NCBI RefSeq assembly: GCF_036588685.1
Contig: NC_086378.1
Span: forward strand, 39,471,578 to 39,535,577
Direction: 5' to 3'
DNA from: Mytilus trossulus
Taxonomy: Eukaryota > Mollusca > Bivalvia > Mytilida > Mytilidae
DNA length: 64,000 bases
Both the position numbers and the translations under genes were made by a program. Below the pieces are notes generated by a model. That model saw only the letters and a list, made by a program, of their open reading frames with translations. It was not told where the DNA came from and made no database searches. Below are positions 39,884 through 51,773 of this stretch, piece after piece (the first letter of the stretch is position 1; each line of letters opens with the position of its first letter).

Positions 39884-42800
39884 CAAGGCCGTAACTAGGC
39901 ATCTTATTTTAGTGAGGCAAAATAATTGAGCCGAGCGAAGCGAGGCTAAATTTTTTTTTGGAGGGTATGAAATGAATGGTGCAAAATCCTGCATTCTAGG
40001 CATTTTTAGAGAGTTTGATAATGTTTTGAATTTGGACACTTTTCATATAAATTTTTCATATTTTAAGACTTTTAATTACTACCACCAAATTTTTAACAAC
40101 TTTATTTGAATTTATATATGAGATGATCATCCAAATATCACTGATTTGAGTCTGCTGCCAGGACATAGAACAAACATCGATTCAGTAGAGTTTGCCAAAT
40201 TTTTCTATGGCCGGTTCAGTCAAATCGTTTCAGAATTATAATTTGGTCTGCTGATATCCTTATCGCGAGGAAGATGGAGCATGGCAAGACCGCACAATCA
40301 GCCACTCTCTTTTCCAAGTTTCTAAAGGTAGCACATTATCATCAAAAAAATGATCAATGCTTCTTCCAATTTCTTCTCAATCAGCAATTCGGTAGCAGCA
40401 TCGATAGTAACAGTTTTGTTTGCAAAAGGGAATTAAGCTTCCCTATAAGCACCATCATACAGTCGCAGTTACAAAATATTAAACTTGCTTTTATTTTGAC
40501 AAAGAGTAGACAAACTAGTGATAGAATGAGATAAGATACAATAACATGTATATGATTCTATCTATAGAGTACGTATATATGATATGGGTACAGGGGAATT
40601 GGAATGGATTTTTTGACGTTTACATATGTAGTTCCGTAATTTCAAATTATTTCTGGAAATAGTTGGTGGTATTTTAGTTCCACAATCTATAAATTTAGGG
40701 GTTAGGGTTGGGGGTGTCCGATTTCGAAACCCCGTAAATAAAAAAAACGAAATTCCGCAGTCCCGAATAATTAGTAAAGACAAATCCTGTGTTAAAGGTT
40801 CTACCATTTCTCAATAATATCAAATTGGAATATGGAATATTCCTTCAATTTTTAAGGTTAATAAACATGGATAAAAGCTAATCCATGCATTCATGTTTCA
40901 TATATTTATGTTTTATTTATCTGTAAAGAGAAAGATTGAAGTTTGAGGAATTAATACGCACACAGGACTGTCCCCTTCCGAAGACCAGTACTTGATTTGT
41001 CAGTCTTCTTATCCTAATGAAGTTATATGCAATACTCAGACTCTGATCACAAACAAACTAGTTTATTAGAATTATTCCTTCTTTACCTTCAGTGTCGCTT
41101 TTCTTTTTTCTGTAAGAGGCAGTTTTAACTAAAGATCCATGATGATTATCGTTACTAGGTTAATGTAATCGAGAAGCATCACACGTTGAGATGCTGAGTT
41201 ATATCCAGGAAGAATAGTTTAAAAGGAATGATGACAAGTTATAGAAATTAAGGTTGAGACAGAACAACTGATGACTTTTATATTTATGTATATGTATAAA
41301 AAAAAAATCGTGTCGAAATTTTAGTGCCTCACTTGCCTCAAGGGTAGTTACGGCCGGTAAACGGACAGAAAGTCACAGGACAAAAAGTCACAGGACATAA
41401 AGTCACAAATTTGATAGGACGAAAAGTCACAGGACAAAAAGTCACAATTATTTTTTTGACAATTGTTTGTATAAGAGAAAGATCTTGAAATATTTTCTTT
41501 TTATTACATCTATTTATTTTTCAGTGTAGGACATTGATCGGTGTCATCCTGGTTTGCCCACTTTTAATTACATGCATATGTAAACATAGGGGGAATTGTT
41601 GTTTTAACAATTATAGTTTATTTCTAAATAAAAGTCATAATTTTTACCTTTTATTTTACCTGTAATTTTTATATAAATGATACAATATTCTGCTAATAAA
41701 TCAATGAAAATCTGCAAAAATATTTTTTATTTTAATATTTTTGAGCAGGAAAATGTGCAGAATTTGACATTATACCTCTTATTTTACTGGTATTTTTTTA
41801 ATTAAAGATACTACATTGTATATTCTGCTATTAACTCAAGAAAAATGTGCAAAGATATTTTTGATTTGATATAATTTTGAAGGAAAGTGTATTGAAATTG
41901 ACAAATATAAAAAAGGCAAAAAAAAATAATAAATTAAAGAATAATATATAATATATTTTTATTATTTAAATAAATACACTGCTCTGAAATTAATATAACA
42001 AATGTCCAATTAGTTGTAACAACTAGAATGTAAATGCAACTGCAGCTTAACAAATGCACAATTTGAACAGTAAATCTGTCTCTAAGAGCTCTGAAAGGTA
42101 TAGCATTTTCTTATTTTTAAAACAAATCAGAAGCTAAGTAAGGATACATTGCTAAAGAAATTCAGTGACAGCTTCATTAAGAAAAAAATATGAGACAGCA
42201 ACCACCAACACAGATGGTATTCCCAACTTTATTAAGTGTATTTGTTGAAAGGCACAGAAATGTTGACTGCAAACGTATGATAAAGAAAATGAAACATCAC
42301 TTGCTTTAAAAGACGAGCCGCAGTATAACCTCTTGTTCCACCCCAACTCGTTGAGAAGGTTTTGCAAAAAAGTCTAAAAGACATTGGTGAAGCTGACAAA
42401 ATACTTGCTACAACATTATTGACTGATTATGTGACAGAATTCTGGGTTGCAGTATATCGCTTTCTATAGAACACTAAAATAATGATGAGACTCCAACATG
42501 CCCATCCTACGAGACAAAATGAGTAAATGAAGAAGTACCAGGCACTAATTGAAAGAAATGTTATCCAGTATGAAGGAGGAGGAGCCAGCCCACCAAAAAG
42601 AAGAAGATTCAAAGTAATAGACCAGATACCGACAAGGAATCGTCAGAGTGATAGACTCTTCTGACATAGCATCCCATCATCTCAATTTCAATTGAACAAC
42701 TTAATGAAATATTGTTTTAGTGTCTTTTTTAATATAATTTTTTGCCACTTTTGTCAAATTGATATGATATAAAATATTCTATTGTCCTTTAGTATACATA

Positions 42801-43610
42801 CAGTGCCTATGGTACACCTTATTACTTATTTGACCATGATAGTGCTTTATTTATTCCCTATGTAATGCACTTATAAACTTTGATTCATATATCATATAAA
42901 TTATGTTTGCAATATTAAATATTTGTATTGCAGTATTTATATCATGAAAATCATTCAGAAACTAAAAAAATGTGAAGACACTTTTATTACTGAATGTCAT
43001 TCAATTGTTTTGTCTTTAGTTGAATGTTATATGATAATATTGAATTGATATCAAATTATTGAGAGAAAAACCTATTTGATTTATTTATTATTTTTCTTTA
43101 AAAATCATAATAAAAAAAATAAGTTAATATAGTAAGAAAGCACTGATAAACTATATACCTAAGTTGGAACAGACTATACAATTGTATGCTCATTAAATCT
43201 TTTGTCTTTTTTGTTTTCTTTGCTATTAGATAATTGGTAGGATTAAAAGTGGGCAAACCAGGAGTAAACCCATTGATCATATGCTTTGTTAAATGAAAAG
43301 TTATCAAATTTTAATCATGCAAAGGGGACATTTCTTGGCACCATGAAGCCATTTAAGTACAAAGTCACTTTGACATTTTGTTTTCAGAACAATTATTTGT
43401 TCATCATTGATATTTATTGAATAAATTTTAATTACAAAGTTGCTTTATATATAAGAGTTCAAGAAAAAAACAAAAACTTTGTTTTTAAAACTATTTTTTC
43501 TTGTTTTAAAGAAAAATACTCTAAAAACTGAATTGTGACTTTTTGTCCGTGACTTTTTGTCTGTGACTTTTTGTCCTGTGACTTTCTGTCCTACATTCGT
43601 TACGGCCTTG
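39884..43610. mobile_element. Inverted-repeat element A (ends CAAGGCCGTAACTA), nested in R3
   Basis: The left end CAAGGCCGTAACTA at 39884-39897 is inverted at the right as TAGTTACGGCC (41345-41355) plus TTG (43608-43610), the two being separated by the Mutator-like insert. Subterminal sequences TTTTAGTGAGGC and GTGCCTCACTTGCCTC are also roughly inverted. The interior (39900-41330) has GAGCCGAGCGAAGCGAGGCT and no recognised protein; an 86-codon frame at 40274-40534 has no known domain. Flanking R3 bases GTTT and GCTTT suggest a target duplication of 4-5 bp. Confidence 0.7.
41356..43598. mobile_element. Mutator-like foldback element B with 9-bp target duplication
   Basis: GTTACGGCC occurs at 41347-41355 and again at 43599-43607, exactly flanking the element. 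This sequence is the terminus of element A, so it is a true 9-bp duplication, as typical for Mutator-like (MULE) transposition. The ends are long inverted repeats built of short units: GGACAGAAAGTCACAGGACA and AAAAGTCACAGGAC on the left, GTGACTTTTTGTCCGTGACT and CTGTGACTTTCTGTCC on the right. The AT-rich interior (about 42150-42660, plus strand) has broken frames such as LLTDYVTEFWVAVYRF and SPPKRRRFKVID that vaguely recall the end of a MULE transposase; I treat that as a weak hint only. Confidence 0.75.
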
Positions 43611-43640
43611 GCTTTCTGCAACAAAAGTTGCAGGCTCGAC

Positions 43641-44004
43641 AAGAAACGGCAAAATTTCCTTAAAATTAACAATTCAGGGGCAGCAACCTAACAACGGGTT
43701 GTCCGGTTCATCTGAAAATTTCAGGGCAGAAAGATCTTGACCTGACAAATAATTTAACCCATGTCAGATTTGCTCTAAATGCTTTGGTTTTTGAGTTATA
43801 TTTTTAGCCATGGCGGCCATCTTGGTTGGTTGGCTGGGTCACCGGACACAAATTTTAAACTAGATACCACAATGCTGATTGTGGCCAAGTTTGGTTAAAT
43901 TTGGCACAGTAGTTTCAGAGGAGAAGATTTTTGTAAAGTTAACGACGCCGGAAGCCAAGTGATGAGAGAAGGTCACTTGGCCCTTCGGGCCAGGTGAGCT
44001 AAAA
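43641..44004. mobile_element. R4 dispersed repeat, 5'-truncated
   Basis: Matches the right half of copy 1, starting at GGCAAAATTTCCTTAAAATT and ending GGCCAGGTGAGCTAAAAA. It contains GACGCCGGAAGCCAAGTGAT and CACTTGGCCCTTCGGGCCAG. Confidence 0.75.
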
Positions 44005-44300
44005 ATGGGAAATAATAATTAAAAATTTTCCTCTAGATACTATCTTTTGCGTGTAAGAAGCTATAGTCAAAGTTTGGTTAAAATCCAGGATGGCTTATGA
44101 ATCTGATAAATGTTATAAAAACTTTAACTGCAAACTGTTTGTATTGACGTCAAGTGGAAGAAAAACTAAATCCATTAAAGTTATATACCGAAAAACAGGA
44201 AATAATTTTTTACAAAAATTCCTTCTAGATACTAGCTTTTTATCATAAACAAACTTCTGTCCAATTTTGTTGCAAATCAAGGGTAGTTTAAGAAAGTTTA
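44005..44300. repeat. R2 fragment
   Basis: Contains TCCTCTAGATACTATCTTTT, GTCAAAGTTTGGTTAAAATC and ATCATAAACAAACTTCTGTC, matching the left part of R2 with many changes. Confidence 0.65.
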
Positions 44301-44777
44301 ATAATTTATTTAACTGGTGTGTTTCCTTCTCTTAGACAGTTTTCCTTTGTACAGTGTGATAATGTCTCCAATACATTCATGTCTCAAAGCTGCAACATAT
44401 GAATTACAGATCAACTAAGCAGATATATAAAGGCAAAGGGAAGCACAATTATATTGATCATCGATTAAGGTATGACAAATTTTTTAAGATTAAATAATTC
44501 AAATATCTAAGTTCATCTGAATTAGTTATTAGTGAATTGACTTCTGGTTTGTAAGTCATTTGTACATTTGTTGTCTATTTATTCCAATTTGTTATGGGAG
44601 AAGACTTTTATAATTATAGCCTTCGTTAATGTCTAATTACTTAAAGTACCTCATATATCATATGAAAGACAAAATTAACAACTATGCAGTTTTTATATGC
44701 TTTATTACAGGCTGCTATAGTGTACAATGGCAATAATATAAAAGAGATCTGTAACATAATACAAAAACAAACAAAAC
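44301..44777. other. Unique AT-rich sequence
   Basis: Nothing recognised. Confidence 0.5.
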
Positions 44778-45090
44778 AAGAATGTGTCCATAGTACATGA
44801 ATGCCCCACTATCATTTTCTATGTTTAGTGGACCATGAAATTGGGGTAAAAACTCTAATTTGGCATTTGAATTAGAAAGATCATATCATAGGGAACAGGT
44901 GTACTAAGTTTCACGTTGATTGGACTTCAACTTCATCAAAAACTACCTTTACCAAAAACTTTAAACTGAAGCTGGACAGAGGGACAAACAAAAGAATGAA
45001 TGAACAAACAGATGGATGGACAAGACAGACAAACGGACCCACAGACCAGAAAACATAATACTCCTCTACTATCGTAAATGGGGCATAAAA
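44778..45090. mobile_element. R5 dispersed repeat (copy 1)
   Basis: Starts AAGAATGTGTCCATAGTACA and ends TCGTAAATGGGGCATAAAAA. Inside are ATCATTTTCTATGTTTAGTG, TAGAAAGATCATATCATAGG and GACCAGAAAACATAATA. Minus-strand open frames here are chance. Confidence 0.75.
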
Positions 45091-45607
45091 AAACATGATC
45101 TACTGATTTAGAATTTATAAACATATTTGATGTTCTTGGCTCTATTAACAAGTGACCATATTTGAGTAAGCAAATTTCAAACAATTCCAAAATACTTGTG
45201 GTGTCTAGCTCTAGAATGCATTCTGTAAGTACTGGCGATTTGTGGGTTAGATCCTATGATGAATAAAAGCAACATTCAAATTGGTATGTTTTGCTTCCAT
45301 GCTAAGCATACATCCTTTAGAACTAAAATTGGTCAACTCTAGGTTGTGTGTCAGGTGAAGTGAAATGTATTCTTGCTGTCAATTTCTTCACAATCTAGGA
45401 GATTAAACATATGGTAAGCATTTAATATCAGCACAATCATAACAAGGTTTATTTTGATAAAGAGAAACTAGGCTGTTTCCCTAAATATGGTAAAAGATTG
45501 TTTTGAATTTAAGCCATGCTTTCCTCAAACTATATCATTATAGTAACAATGAATAATTTGTTTTATGGCCTTTTTATAATATATTACATTTATTGGCTTT
45601 ATAACAA
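45091..45607. other. Unique sequence between two R5 copies
   Basis: Nothing recognised. Confidence 0.5.
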
Positions 45608-45935
45608 AAATCTAAAACAAGAATGTGTCCACAGTACACAGATGCCCCACTCACACTATCATTTTCTATGTTCAGTGGACCGTGAATATAGGGTAAAAAC
45701 TCTAATTTGGAATTAATATTAGAAAGATCATATCATAGGTATTATGTGTACTAAGTTTTAAGTCGACTGGACTTAAACTTCATCAAAAACTACCTTGACC
45801 AAAAACTTTAACCTGAAGCTGGACAGACAGTTGAACAAAAGAATGAATGAACAAACAGATGGATGGACGAAGGAACAAATGGATGCACAAACCAGAAAAC
45901 ATAATGCCCTTCTCCTATCGTAGTTTGGGCATAAA
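45608..45935. mobile_element. R5 dispersed repeat (copy 2)
   Basis: Same orientation and ends as copy 1 (AACAAGAATGTGTCCACAGT ... TTTGGGCATAAAA). It ends with decaying GATGGATGGAC-type repeats before the terminus. Confidence 0.75.
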
Positions 45936-47295
45936 AGTTGTGTTGATCTAGCTATCTACCATGAGATTAACTCTTTTTAAACACTCACATAGTGATCCAT
46001 ACTATGCTTTTATAACAACATGGAATTTAAAATATTAGAGCAATTGATTAATCATAACAAAATATATTTAACAATGAATATAACAATTTGAAGCAACAAC
46101 TTGTAAATGAACTGCAACATTTAAATCAACATACATTATTAAAAATACTACTTTTGCAACAACAAAAATTTGACAATGAAGACCAGTAAGCTAATATCAC
46201 AATCATTAAAAAAGCACCAAAAAGGAAAAAAAGCAATTAAATATGAAATAAGGTAACATCTGAGATATTTCCTATTTCCTATAAACTCAATTTAGGCAAG
46301 GTGAGCTTATAACTAATTAATACAATTATCAAGATAATAAATGTTAAAAAGGCATTATTAAACCTTATTCAATTTTACATTTGCTGCATATGGAAGCAAA
46401 CTAAAAAGAAGCTACCATCATTTATATATTTTGGACAATCAAATTCCACATGGCAATAACAAGTTAATAATTCAAATTACAATCTATAATGTTTTAAAAT
46501 ACTAAAAATTAAAATATTATATGCGTTCGATCAGTTCTAACGAGACTTTATTATGCTAATTATTATGCACAGTAAACTTGTATAATACTTCAAAAGATTA
46601 TGATTGTGATATACAGTTTTAGATATGGAAAAATAATTGATTGGGTGATTTTTGATTGCTTAATATACAGTGCCAGTGCCATATACATGTATTTCATTTA
46701 TATACATAATGTAAGTTTTAAAAAAAGGCGGGAAATGTAAACGGGCATTACAGTTCATGTGACAAGGTTAATCTTTATTTTGTGGTAAAAAGTATTGTGT
46801 ATAGGTTTCATATCATTTGGTTGAGGCAAACTAAAGTTAAAGAACAAAGAATTCAGCATTTTTTCCATTTGTAAAGGAGTATATCTTTAGGAAGGTTAAA
46901 GTGGCCAACCACAATGCAATCTTGATCAATGTTTTGTGGTAATAAGCATTGTTTATGAGTTTGTATAACATTTGGTCATGGCAAACTAAAATAAGAGAAT
47001 GGAAACCAACTTTGGGACATACTGACGGACATCTGTACGGAGGTACAGATAGACAGGGTAAAAATGAATGCTCCTATGCTACAGCGGGGACATAATAATG
47101 ACATCATATCATAAACTTAAAAATACAATAATCAGCGTTTGAGACAATATAAAATGATTCTAGTACTGGGTTCTAATACATGCAATACACCGGTATTTGT
47201 AAAACCAGAAAGAAAACCATCACTGGTCGTTGTAAGTACATAAGAAAAACATTCCAATCAAAGCAAGGGCAATTACAAAACATCAAGGAACAATA
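45936..47295. other. AT-rich sequence with a diverged repeat
   Basis: About 46730-47090 is repeat-like: GGTTGAGGCAAACTAAAGTT at about 46820 and TGGTCATGGCAAACTAAAAT at about 46970 are doubled forms, followed by GACGGACATCTGTACGGAGG. The rest is unique. Confidence 0.45.
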
Positions 47296-47488
47296 CTGTG
47301 GATTCATTAATTTTAATTGGATACCAATTTTCGTGGATTTCTTGCATACCGAAGAACCACTAATTCGAATGTTCAACGAATTACAAGTTTTCTCAAGGAA
47401 TGTATGCAGACTTTACAAAAACCATGAATATGTAAGTTTTCCTCAAATCAAGAAAATTGGTACCCACGGAAAATAAATGAATCCACAG
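47296..47488. mobile_element. R6 MITE with TA target duplication
   Basis: 193 bp from CTGTGGATTCATTAATTTTA to ATAAATGAATCCACAG, flanked by TA at 47294-47295 and 47489-47490. The terminal inverted repeats are about 14 bp. An open frame at 47180-47476 runs into it by chance. Confidence 0.85.
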
Positions 47489-47569
47489 TAAACTCAACAT
47501 TATTATCATCTGCAATAGGGACAAAGTGACAACACATAGATTTCACAAGCAACAATACAATATTAGCAA

Positions 47570-47775
47570 ATTCTGTGGATTTATTAATATTCATTGGTTT
47601 AACTCATTTACATGGATTTTGTGGATTCAGGTGAACCACACATTTAAATATGAAGCAAAATACAATAATTGCTAAATATTCTGTTTACTCAAGACCCTAG
47701 ATACACGTAATTAAGTTTCCACAAAATTTCCCAAATCCCCGATAATTAGTACCCTAGAAAATGAAAAATGCATAG
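47570..47775. mobile_element. Decayed R6 MITE
   Basis: Left end TTCTGTGGATTTATTAATAT, then TTTTGTGGATTCAGGTGAAC and, near the right end, TCCCCGATAATTAGTACCCT. It lies about 80 bp from the intact R6 copy, in the same orientation. Confidence 0.6.
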
Positions 47776-48138
47776 CACTTTTTAGAACATGTAACATCCA
47801 CATAGATATGCTTAAGCTCAAGCACAATACCTCATTTTCTGAAAGGCAAGTTTTTTCAATTACAAGTAGAATAGTATATACAACATATCATTGAAAAGTA
47901 AGCAGACATTCAAAACAATCCAGCATTTTTTAGGGAGTTTTAAAAAATGTTCATGGTTGCACTCTTGCTGAGGTTTCAAGGGAATCTGTCCTTTGAGGTA
48001 ACACCTGAAAATAAAAGGGAGACAAATTATGATTAAATTGGCTCATACATTATTTTATTAATCAATATAACTTAATTAGAAGAGAGGCTAAAGATACCAA
48101 AGAGACCTTCAAATTCAAATTTGTAAAGACAATTTTAA
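47776..48138. other. Unique sequence with a possible minus-strand terminal exon
   Basis: On the minus strand TTTTATTTTCAG ends at 48007 and is followed by a frame of about 48 codons with four Cys (CYLKGQIPLK...QECNHEH...PKKCW) up to a stop. I do not recognise a domain and no partner exons were found, so this is only a candidate. Confidence 0.2.
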
Positions 48139-48397
48139 ACTGACAATGCCATGGATAAAACAAATAACTGACAATGCCATGGATAAAACAAAGAAACTGA
48201 CAATGCCATGGATGTTTAAAGAAACTGACAATGCCATGGATAAAACAAAGAAACTGACAATGCCATGGATAAAACAAAGAAACTGACAATGCCATGGATA
48301 AAAAAAAGAAACTGACAATGCCATGGATAAAATAAAGAAACTGACAATGCCATGGATAAAACAAAGAAACTGACAATGCCATTGATAAAACAAAGAA
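48139..48397. repeat. 29-bp minisatellite (9 copies)
   Basis: Units ACTGACAATGCCATGGATAA plus AACAAAGAA start at 48139, 48167, 48196, 48224, 48253, 48282, 48311, 48340 and 48369. The spacing is 29 bp with two 28-bp units. Each contains the palindrome CCATGG. The two overlapping minus-strand open frames of 117 and 148 codons exist because no unit frame contains a stop; they are not genes. Confidence 0.95.
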
Positions 48398-48825
48398 GAC
48401 CACAAGACTAAATACAGTATACAAAACATACCATATAAAAAAAAAAAAAAATACCAATACAAACTCAACCAAAAACAGGGGTGATTTCAGGTACTCCACA
48501 TGTGGCATCCATCATGTTGCTGGTGTAACACCACTAATTCAGGCCTGGCCAGAAAGCACATACCAGAAAGTAGTACATATTTAACACAAAATAGTTCCTA
48601 CGCATGAGTGTAACTAACACAATATGTAGAATATTTAGGTATTTTTGGTATCAAATGAAAGCTGAAGGACTTGTGATCATTGTAGAACACTTTTGGACGT
48701 TTAATTTTGAATATTAAAAAAACTGCACCAAATTTTAAAAAGAGGGTACATTTTGTCTGTTTGTCATATCTGAAGTACCTGTTTTGGTACATCTGAATTT
48801 CGGGGAACCAGTTCTTTCTTATATG
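48398..48825. other. Unique sequence
   Basis: Nothing recognised. Confidence 0.4.
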
Positions 48826-49570
48826 CCATCAAAGGTATGTTGATTTTTTCAGTACAAGACACCATAAAGTGTTGCTTTGAAATACAATGATTGCCACTTT
48901 ATTTGAACTTAAAATAAAAGAGGTGTGCCTGCTTGAAACGGAGGAATTTAACATAGAAAGCAACGGGACCATGAATTAGTGGTGTACTTCCTATTACAGA
49001 TCTAGCTAGAGAATCACCAGAAATCCAATTTTTAGAAGTTGTACCTTATATATTCCAATGAAAATAAGTCATACATGATGTTAGTAATCATATTTAATCA
49101 TATTTTTTTATGTCAGCCCTCCTGCTTGTGGGAAACTTAAGCTCTTAAATTGGCATACTCAAGTATTTTAGCCTTTTATAGTCATACAAAATGCATGCAG
49201 TTAAGACTTGACTCCAAGTTCTTATTTTTGCATTTTTTCTGATTGAAATCAATAAAACATGTATTTTATGACTTGTATAAGGAACAGAATATCTCTTGGT
49301 CAAAATAATCTTATGATTTTTCAAGTTTTTTTTGTTTTTCTTATGGTAGCCTTTTACAATCTAGGCAAATGGTATATACTCCTATTAGAATTCTAAAATC
49401 ATACCATTAAAGGTATGTTTATTTTTAAGTACAAGACACCATAAAGTGTTGCTTTGAAATGCAATGATTGCCACTTTATTTGAACTTAAAATAATAGAGG
49501 TGTGCCTGCTTGAAACGGAGTATTTTAACATAGAAAGCAATGGGACACTGAATTAGGGGTGTACTTCCTG
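48826..49570. repeat. Pair of direct repeats of about 168 bp, 578 bp apart
   Basis: 48826-48994 and 49404-49570 share AAAGGTATGTT, TACAAGACACCATAAAGTGT, TGATTGCCACTTTATTTGAA, GTGTGCCTGCTTGAAACGGA and GTGTACTTCCT. They are clearly homologous and similar in length. The 410 bp between them has no recognised content. Either two copies of one dispersed repeat or long terminal repeats of a tiny element. Confidence 0.75.
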
Positions 49571-50035
49571 CTAATGATAGTACAACCCCAAAGATAAGTT
49601 AAATCCAGTAGGTTAAATTTGGGGTAATGAGTAAGGTTTGAACATATCAGTTATCAGCTGTCAAACAGATATTCCATAACTGTCAAAAAACTTGTGATGT
49701 TGTCCATAAATTGTTTTGAAGGGATATGCAGGCAATGCTGGAAAGTATCTTTGAATTCATACAGTTTTGATTATATGAAATGTGCCTGTATCATGCCTTC
49801 CCATTTCATTGTATACTCAAGAAAGTTCTGGTTCTAGTGATGTCTAGTTTTATACAAGTTTCTTTATTACCAATACCACCAATAAGGGTCATTTATGTAA
49901 CGTCCCTCAAAATATAAAAAGTATGAACCCTTATGAATCATTTTAATAGAGATCTTTACACTTTTAATAAAGCTATTTTCTGGAAACCAATTGTTTTTAG
50001 ATGCAGACGAAGCTGGATGACATCATAACACTATA
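49571..50035. other. Unique sequence
   Basis: Nothing recognised. Confidence 0.4.
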
Positions 50036-51145
50036 CAACCTTAAAATTTTTGGGGCATATACAAACAATCCTAGTTATCTCTATCAATAATGATTGGCCA
50101 AGTAGTTTCAGTGGAAAATGTAAGTAAAAATTTACAAATTTTATGAAAATTGTTAAAAATTGCCTATAATGGGCAATAACTCCTGAAGGGGTCAATTGAC
50201 CATTTTACTTATTTTTTAGGTCTTACTTTGCTGTCAATTATTGCTGTTTACAGTTTATCTCAATCTCTATAATAATATTCAAAATAATAACAAAAAAACG
50301 CAAAATTTCTTAAAATTACCAAGGGCTGAGCAACCTAACAACCAGATGTCCAATTCATCTGAAAATTTTAGAGCTGATAGATCATGGCCTAATAAACAAT
50401 GTCAGATTTGCTCCAAATGCTTTGGTTTTTGAGTTATAAGCCAAAAACTGCATTTTACCCCTATGTTCTATGTTTAGCCATGGCATCCATCTTGGTTCAG
50501 GTTGGCCAGTCACTGGACACATTTTTAAAACTAGATGATGATTATGGCCAAGGTTGGTTTAATTTGGCGCAGACGTTTCAGAGGAGAAGATTTTTGTAAA
50601 AGGTAACTAAGATTTACGAAAAATGGTTAAAAATCTACTATAAAGAACAATAACTCCTAAAGGGGTCAACTGACCTATTTGATCCCGTTGACTTGTCTGT
50701 ATAAATTACTATGTTGAACAATTTTGCTGTTTATAGTTTATCTCTATCTATAATAATATTCAAGATTATAACCAAAAACAGCAAAATTTCCTTAAAATTA
50801 CCAATTCAGGGGCAGCAACCTTAACAACGGGTTGTCACACTTATCTGAAAATTTCAGGGCAGACGGATCTTGACCTGATAAAGAATTTTATCCCCCATGT
50901 CAGATTTGCTCTAAATGCTTTGGTTTTTTAGTTATAAGCCCAAAACTGCATTTTACCCCTATGTTCTATTTTTAGCCACGGCGGATGTCTTGGTTGGTTG
51001 GCCGGGTTACTGGACACAATTTTTAAACTAGATATCCTAATTATGATTTTGGCCATGTTTAGTTAAATTTAGCCCAGTAGTTTCTAAGGAGAAGATTTTG
51101 TAAAAGTTAACGACGACAGATGCCGGACACCAAGTGATGAGAAAA
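50036..51145. mobile_element. R4 dispersed repeat, double unit
   Basis: Two successive R4 bodies: 50100-50610 and 50611-51145. Each has CAATAACTCC...GGTCAA...GACC, CTATAATAATATTCAA, GTTCTATTTTTAGCCA-like text and TTTCAGAGGAGAAGATTTTT. The second ends GCCGGACACCAAGTGATGAG without the usual final CCAGGTGAGC. Confidence 0.7.
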
Positions 51146-51147
51146 GA

Positions 51148-51418
51148 AGATAAGAATGTGTCCCAAGTACACGGATGCCCCATCTGCACTAGCATTTTCT
51201 ATGTTCAGAAGACCGTGAAAATGGATCAAATCTCTCCTTTGGCATTACAATTATAAAGATCCTATCATAGGGAACATGTTTGCTAAGTTTCAAGTTGATT
51301 GGAATTCAATTTAATCAAAAACTACCTTGACCAAAAACTTTAACCAAAACCTAAACCTGAAACAGAACAGACGGAGGCACAGACCAGAAAACATAATGAC
51401 CATAAATGGGGCATAAAA
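51148..51418. mobile_element. R5 dispersed repeat (copy 3)
   Basis: Starts AGAATGTGTCCCAAGTACAC and ends AATGGGGCATAAAAA. It abuts R4 with only a few bases between, replacing the R4 terminus. Confidence 0.72.
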
Positions 51419-51686
51419 ATATGCTATGATGATTTTTTTTTATCTGTGGAGGTCACCAACTACCAAGATACTTAAGCCACTTATTTCTGTCATAGTGCTT
51501 ATGTTGTAAGAGATTATCACTCTCTATAATGAAGATAATGTCAAGTATCATCCCTGATTCAGAAATGTAGCTTTTTGTAAGCAATAAAAGATCTGTAAAT
51601 TCTCATATTGTGTCAAATTGCTGAAAAGCTGATTAGTATGGCATTCATTATCACTGAACTAGTATATATTTGTTAACCCTTTCAAG
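51419..51686. other. Unique sequence ending in a dispersed repeat fragment
   Basis: About 51628-51672 (AGTATGGCATTCATTATCAC, TGAACTAGTATATATTTGTT) matches 63391-63434. Confidence 0.6.
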
Positions 51687-51773
51687 GCGAACAATGCGTT
51701 GAGGCATCCCCGTAGCCAGGCCGAACAATGTGTTGAGGCATCCCCGTAGCCAGGCCGAACAATGCTTTCAGGC
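51687..51773. repeat. 34-bp tandem repeat, 2.5 copies
   Basis: CGAACAATG recurs at 51688, 51722 and 51756, with GTTGAGGCATCCCCGTAGCC between. Period 34 bp. Confidence 0.92.

Larger units (their letters stand above)
36975..43640. repeat. R3 dispersed repeat, broken by two separate insertions
   Basis: R3 sequence is seen at 36975-37197, 39079-39883 and about 43610-43640. In the uninterrupted copy at 21905-23085 the matching sequence is continuous. The first gap is filled by R1 (37198-39078). The second is filled by an inverted-repeat element (39884-43610) that itself contains a Mutator-like insert. The last R3 piece reads GGCTTTCTGCAACAAAAGTT and GCAGGCTCGACAAG. Confidence 0.8.

Noticed and set aside
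47180-47476. 98-codon plus-strand frame
   Set aside because: It runs into the R6 MITE, whose copies elsewhere do not keep the frame.
48062-48508. Minus-strand open frames of 148 and 117 codons with hydrophobic repeats
   Set aside because: They overlap in different frames across a 29-bp minisatellite; open only because the unit lacks stops.
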